Source of the DNA: Enterobacillus tribolii
GTDB lineage: Bacteria; Pseudomonadota; Gammaproteobacteria; Enterobacterales; Enterobacteriaceae
Direction: 5' to 3'
NCBI RefSeq assembly: GCF_003363015.1
Contig: NZ_QRAP01000011.1
Location: 62,001 to 126,000, forward strand
DNA: 64,000 nucleotides
Of the stretch, positions 60,258 through 64,000 are shown piece by piece; position 1 is the stretch's first letter; the number at the start of each line of letters is the position of its first letter. The notes beneath the pieces were generated by a model that saw only the letters and a program-made list of their open reading frames with translations, did no database searches and was not told where the DNA came from. The position numbers were made by a program, and so were the translations under genes.

Positions 60258-61360
60258 CAGGTGCGTTTTTCCAGCAAAACGCCGCTTTCCATATGGTGGG
60301 TATAAGGAAATTGATCGAACAGCGCTAGGCGCGTGACCCGGTGGGTTTGATTCAGCGTGCGCAGGTTGTCGCACAGCGTTTCCGGATTGCAGGAGATATA
60401 AAGGATGCGCGGATAGCCCTGCACCATCTTCAGCGTTTCATCATCAAGCCCGCTGCGCGGTGGATCGACGAAAATCGTCTCGCAGTGATAGCTTTTCAGA
60501 TCGATCCCCTGCAACCGGTTGAACTCGCGCACGCCGTTCATCGCCTGAGTGAATTCTTCCGCCGACATACGAATAATCTGCACGTTTTCTATCTGGTTGG
60601 CCGCGATGTTGTACTGGGCGGCGGCGACCGACGGCTTGGCGATTTCCGTCGCCAGCACCCGGGAGAAATTGCGCGCCAGCGCCAGGGAAAAGTTGCCGTT
60701 GCCGCAGTACAGCTCCAGTAAGTCACCGGACGCGCCCTGGGTGACGTCCAGCGCCCATTCCAGCATTTTGACGCTGACCTCGGCATTGGGCTGGGTGAAA
60801 CTGTTTTCTATCTGACGGTAGATCATCGGACGGCCGGCAACGGTCAGGCGTTCGTCGGCGTAGTCCTGATCGAGGCAAATCTTGGTCTTGGTCGCCCGCC
60901 CGATGAGGTGCAGGTCAAACCCCTGCGCCCGCAGGGCATCGCGCAGCTTTTCGGCCTCTGCGCGCCACTCGTCGCTCAATGCGCGGTGATACAGCAGGGA
61001 AACCACCACTTGACCGCTGAGCGTAGAGAGATAGTCGATCTGGAAAAGTTTGTGGCGTAATACCGGAGTCGGACGCAGCAAATCCAGCAGGCGCGGCATC
61101 AGGTCGTTGATCAACTGGCTGGCCGCCGGAAATTGATCGACGCGGATCCGCTGCCGGGTCTGCTGATCGAAGATGATGTGGTACAGATCGTCGCCGTCGT
61201 GCCAGATACGAAACTCCGCCCGCATACGATAATGACTGACCGGAGAACGAAAAACCTCCGCCTGCGGGGCATCAAAGGGCGCCATCATGCCGGCCAACCG
61301 GGCGGTTTTCTCTGCTAGTTGCTCATCATAATGTTCGATCGGCAATACGTCAGGCGTCAT
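60257..61360 (-). CDS. trmA: tRNA (uracil-5-)-methyltransferase
   Basis: 367-codon frame encoding a SAM-dependent enzyme that methylates U54 in the T-loop of most tRNAs. The SAM motif [14 protein letters not shown] is near residue 205, DPPRSGL near 297 and the nucleophile Cys in YISCNPETL near 323, followed by the base Glu in HHMESGVLL near the end. Start ATG 61360 ([15 protein letters not shown]) gives the same length as E. coli TrmA; upstream in-frame codons lie in the intergenic region. Confidence 0.96.
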   Translation of the reverse strand: MTPDVLPIEHYDEQLAEKTARLAGMMAPFDAPQAEVFRSPVSHYRMRAEFRIWHDGDDLYHIIFDQQTRQRIRVDQFPAASQLINDLMPRLLDLLRPTPVLRHKLFQIDYLSTLSGQVVVSLLYHRALSDEWRAEAEKLRDALRAQGFDLHLIGRATKTKICLDQDYADERLTVAGRPMIYRQIENSFTQPNAEVSVKMLEWALDVTQGASGDLLELYCGNGNFSLALARNFSRVLATEIAKPSVAAAQYNIAANQIENVQIIRMSAEEFTQAMNGVREFNRLQGIDLKSYHCETIFVDPPRSGLDDETLKMVQGYPRILYISCNPETLCDNLRTLNQTHRVTRLALFDQFPYTHHMESGVLLEKRT

Positions 61361-61478
61361 CGGGGGTCTCGTCGGCAAAAAATAATCAGAGGGCGATTGT
61401 AGGGAATGGGGCGTCGATGTCCAGCCTTGTCGGCAGAATAGAAGTCTAGACATCCAACATCCTTTATCTTAGCATGGC

Positions 61479-61660
61479 TGCCCGGTCTTCAGCCAAAGAG
61501 TTAAAAGGGAATCCGGTGTAAATCCGGAGCTGACGCGCAGCGGTAAGGGGAAGTCACGGCGATAGTTTGACACTGTCCTGCGGGATGGGAAGTCATCGCC
61601 CGGTGTATAAGCGCCTTTATACAAATCCCAAGCCCGAATACCTGCCGGACACGTCGCTCA
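61479..61660 (+). ncRNA. Cobalamin riboswitch in the btuB leader
   Basis: The leader carries the recognisable core: AAAAGGGAATCCGGTGTAAA then GAGCTGACGCGCAGCGGTAAGG, a central pairing region with GGGAAGTCATCGCCC, and the conserved B12-box text AAGCCCGAATACCTGCCGG near 61628-61648. This matches the E. coli btuB leader in order and spacing. Binding of adenosylcobalamin is known to hide the ribosome site and reduce btuB expression. The rest of the 61361-61729 gap contains only the promoter and leader end. Confidence 0.93.
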
Positions 61661-61729
61661 CATGGCTTTCGCGAATTATTGCCATGGCTTGCGGCATCCT
61701 GCCAATTCAGTTTGGATGCTGGTATTTAC

Positions 61730-63622
61730 ATGATAATCAATAAAAATACGCTGCTGGTTGCCTTGTCTGCCGCAGCATTTCCGGGATGGGCGCAGGACAG
61801 CGCAGTGACAGCCCCTTCTTCCTCCGGGAACGATGATGACACCGTAGTAGTGACCGCCAACCGCTTTGCCCAACCCGTTTCTACCGTGCTTGCGCCGATC
61901 AGCGTCGTTACCCGTGCGGATATCGATCGCTGGCAGGCGAAGAGTATGACGGACGTGATGCGCCGTCTGCCAGGGGTGGATTTCTCGCAGAGCGGCGGGA
62001 TGGGGCAATTGAGTTCGCTCTATATCCGCGGCACCAACTCCAGCCACGTGCTGATTTTGATTGACGGCATTCGCATGAATCAGGCCGGCGTCAGCGGGTC
62101 GTCCGATCTCAGCCAGATTCCGGTGTCGCTGGTACAGCGGGTGGAATATATCCGCGGGCCGCGCTCTGCGATGTATGGTTCGGATGCCATCGGCGGCGTC
62201 ATTAATATCATCACCACGCGTGAAAACGACGGCACCACGCTGTCGGCCGGGCTGGGGTCGAACGGGTATCAATCCTATGACGCAGCTACCCAGCAACTGG
62301 TGGGCCAAAACACGCGGGTGACGCTGGCGGGCAACTACACCTATACCCACGGTTATGACGTGGTGGCAAATCTGCCGGATAACTACGGTAACCCCGCGCA
62401 GTCTGACCGCGATGGTTTCATGAGCAAATCGCTTTTTGGTTCCGTCCAGCAGCAGTTCAGCGATCAAATCAGCGGTTTCGTTCGCGGCTATGGTTATGAC
62501 AACCGCACGGCGTATGACGGCACCTCTAACTTTTACTACCCTTATGCGCTGGCGGATACCCGTAAACTTTACAGCCAGACGTGGGATACCGGATTGCGCT
62601 TCCATGAAGGCGCGTTCGCTTCCCAACTGGTGGCCGGTTACAGCCACAGCAAGGATTACAACTACGATCCCAAGTACGGCCCTTACGATGCCTCCGCCAC
62701 GCTGGATGAAATCAAGCAATACAACGTGCAGTGGGGAAACAGCTATCAGATGGGTCACGGTAACGTCAGCGGCGGCGTAGACTGGCAAAAACAGAGCACT
62801 GAGCCGGGCACAAGTTCTCTGGCGGAGGGGTATACCCTGCGCAATACCGGTGTCTATGCCACAGCGATGCAGATGGTGGGGCCGGTGACGCTGGAAGGCG
62901 CGGTGCGCGGTGACGATAACTCGCAGTTCGGCTGGCACGGAACCTGGCAAACCAGCGCGGCCTGGGAGTTCGTCGATGGTTATCGCGTGTTTGCTTCTTA
63001 CGGCACGGCGTATAAGTCGCCCAATCTGGGGCAGCTCTACAGCAACTATTATGGCAACCCGGACCTGAAGCCGGAGGAAAGCAAACAGTGGGAAGGGGGC
63101 TTTGAAGGTTTGACGGGGCCGGTAAGCTGGCGGATATCCGGTTACCGCAGTAATATCGACAACCTGATTGACAGCGATCCGACAACATACCGTTATTACA
63201 ACATCGGCAAAGCGACGATTAAGGGTGTGGAAACCACGGCCTCCTTCGACACCGGCCCGCTGACGCACCGTGTTTCTTACGACTACGTCGACCCGCGTAA
63301 CGGTAAAACCAATGAAATTTTGCTGCGGCGCGCCAAACAGCAGTTCAAATATGAGCTGGACTGGCAGGTGTATGACTTTGACTGGGCGCTGACCTATCAA
63401 TACCTTGGTCAGCGTTATGACAAGAACTTCAACACCTATCCCGCCGAAACGGTGAAGATGGGCGGCGTCAGCCTGTGGGATATCGCAGTGTCGTATCCGG
63501 TCACCTCTCAGCTTACGCTTCGTGGTAGAATAGCCAACCTGTTCGATAAAGATTACGAGACGGTTTATGGCTACCACACACCTGGGCGGGAATACTTCTT
63601 CACCGGAACCTATTCCTTCTGA
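61730..63622 (+). CDS. btuB: Outer-membrane vitamin B12 receptor BtuB
   Basis: 630-residue TonB-dependent 22-strand barrel importing cobalamin. The signal peptide ([21 protein letters not shown]) is followed by the TonB box [10 protein letters not shown]. The plug domain includes [19 protein letters not shown] and [19 protein letters not shown]. The chain ends in FFTGTYSF with terminal Phe. Start ATG 61730, because it opens the signal sequence; the upstream frame to 61679 is in the riboswitch tail. Its 3' end overlaps murI by 56 bp, the same arrangement as in E. coli. Confidence 0.96.
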   Translation: MIINKNTLLVALSAAAFPGWAQDSAVTAPSSSGNDDDTVVVTANRFAQPVSTVLAPISVVTRADIDRWQAKSMTDVMRRLPGVDFSQSGGMGQLSSLYIRGTNSSHVLILIDGIRMNQAGVSGSSDLSQIPVSLVQRVEYIRGPRSAMYGSDAIGGVINIITTRENDGTTLSAGLGSNGYQSYDAATQQLVGQNTRVTLAGNYTYTHGYDVVANLPDNYGNPAQSDRDGFMSKSLFGSVQQQFSDQISGFVRGYGYDNRTAYDGTSNFYYPYALADTRKLYSQTWDTGLRFHEGAFASQLVAGYSHSKDYNYDPKYGPYDASATLDEIKQYNVQWGNSYQMGHGNVSGGVDWQKQSTEPGTSSLAEGYTLRNTGVYATAMQMVGPVTLEGAVRGDDNSQFGWHGTWQTSAAWEFVDGYRVFASYGTAYKSPNLGQLYSNYYGNPDLKPEESKQWEGGFEGLTGPVSWRISGYRSNIDNLIDSDPTTYRYYNIGKATIKGVETTASFDTGPLTHRVSYDYVDPRNGKTNEILLRRAKQQFKYELDWQVYDFDWALTYQYLGQRYDKNFNTYPAETVKMGGVSLWDIAVSYPVTSQLTLRGRIANLFDKDYETVYGYHTPGREYFFTGTYSF

Positions 63623-64000
63623 TCGGCTAAGCGATCTCAGCCCGACCGTGCTGGTTTTTGACTCCGGCGTCGGTGGTTTGTCCGTATATGATGAGATCAG
63701 GCAATTGTTGCCTGATCTTCATTACATCTATGCATTCGATAACCAGGGATTTCCTTACGGAGAGAAAGAGGGCGCTTTCATCATTGAACGCGTGGTGAAG
63801 ATCGTGGAGGAAATTGAGCGGCGTCATCCGCTCTCCGCGGTGGTCATCGCCTGTAATACCGCCAGCACGGTCACGCTGCCGGCGCTGCGTGAACGTTTTT
63901 CTTTCCCCGTGGTGGGCGTCGTGCCTGCCGTTAAACCAGCAGCGAAGCTGACCCGTAACGGTATTGTCGGCCTGCTGGCAACGAAAGCCACGGTACAGCG
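63567..64000 (+). CDS. murI: Glutamate racemase, 5' part
   Basis: First 144 codons of MurI, which makes D-glutamate for peptidoglycan. The frame starts at ATG 63567 inside btuB, a conserved overlap. After a variable N-terminal extension the core begins [17 protein letters not shown] (catalytic Asp), then [15 protein letters not shown] and [10 protein letters not shown] with the first catalytic Cys. The second Cys lies beyond the window edge. The N-terminal extension is the UDP-MurNAc-Ala-regulated type of enterobacterial MurI. Confidence 0.95.
   Translation, partial: MATTHLGGNTSSPEPIPSDRLSDLSPTVLVFDSGVGGLSVYDEIRQLLPDLHYIYAFDNQGFPYGEKEGAFIIERVVKIVEEIERRHPLSAVVIACNTASTVTLPALRERFSFPVVGVVPAVKPAAKLTRNGIVGLLATKATVQ

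Noticed and set aside
61676-63577. 633-residue open frame antisense to btuB
   Set aside because: It is a shadow of btuB in the opposite strand caused by GC-rich codons; btuB has signal peptide, TonB box and barrel motifs, while the antisense translation has no recognisable domain.

Overview
This window reads as chromosomal DNA of a member of the Enterobacterales. By eye the coding regions are moderately GC-rich, genes are closely packed, and nearly every housekeeping gene recalls its Escherichia coli homologue. Several features point away from E. coli itself and towards the Pectobacteriaceae, Yersiniaceae or relatives (family level is inference): argG inside an argE/argCBGH cluster, a peroxiredoxin-glutaredoxin fusion beside oxyR, and an extra lipoamide-dehydrogenase-like gene next to it.

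Left part (1-6.5 kb) is the most variable. It holds the end of a yicJ-type GPH transporter, a DJ-1/PfpI protein, and the selenocysteine tRNA gene selC, a classical island integration site. Directly after selC lies a short AT-richer patch: an HExxH protein overlapping a lipoprotein gene (an effector/immunity-like pair) and a frameshifted remnant. Then come an Rrf2-type Fe-S regulator divergent from an FAD oxidoreductase, with a palindrome lying between the -35 and -10 of the oxidoreductase promoter, and a GNAT acetyltransferase.

6.6-33.7 kb is conserved backbone: fieF, pfkA, sbp, tpiA, yiiQ, yiiR, an Fe-S type regulator co-transcribed with fpr, emrD, glpX/glpK/glpF (glycerol use), zapB, rraA, menA, hslVU (with a sigma-32-type promoter), ftsN, cytR, priA, rpmE, and the methionine regulon metJ, metBL and metF with recognisable Met boxes. 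A large compound inverted-repeat element fills the metL-metF gap.

33.7-45.3 kb is a complete sulfoquinovose (sulfoglycolysis) locus. yihV-yihW run leftward; yihU, yihT, yihS, yihR, yihQ, yihP, yihO and ompL run rightward. Together they cover outer-membrane entry, inner-membrane transport, glycoside hydrolysis, mutarotation, isomerisation, phosphorylation, aldol cleavage, reduction of sulfolactaldehyde, and regulation. All catalytic residues checked in YihQ and YihT are present.

45.4-64 kb returns to backbone: ppc, arginine synthesis (argE divergent from argCBGH, with tandem ARG boxes), an oxidative-stress group (Lpd-like protein, Prx-Grx fusion, OxyR with a four-element operator), sthA, fabR-yijD, trmA, a cobalamin riboswitch with btuB, and the start of murI overlapping the end of btuB. 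Both window ends cut genes (yicJ and murI). No rRNA, CRISPR array, insertion sequence or prophage was seen.
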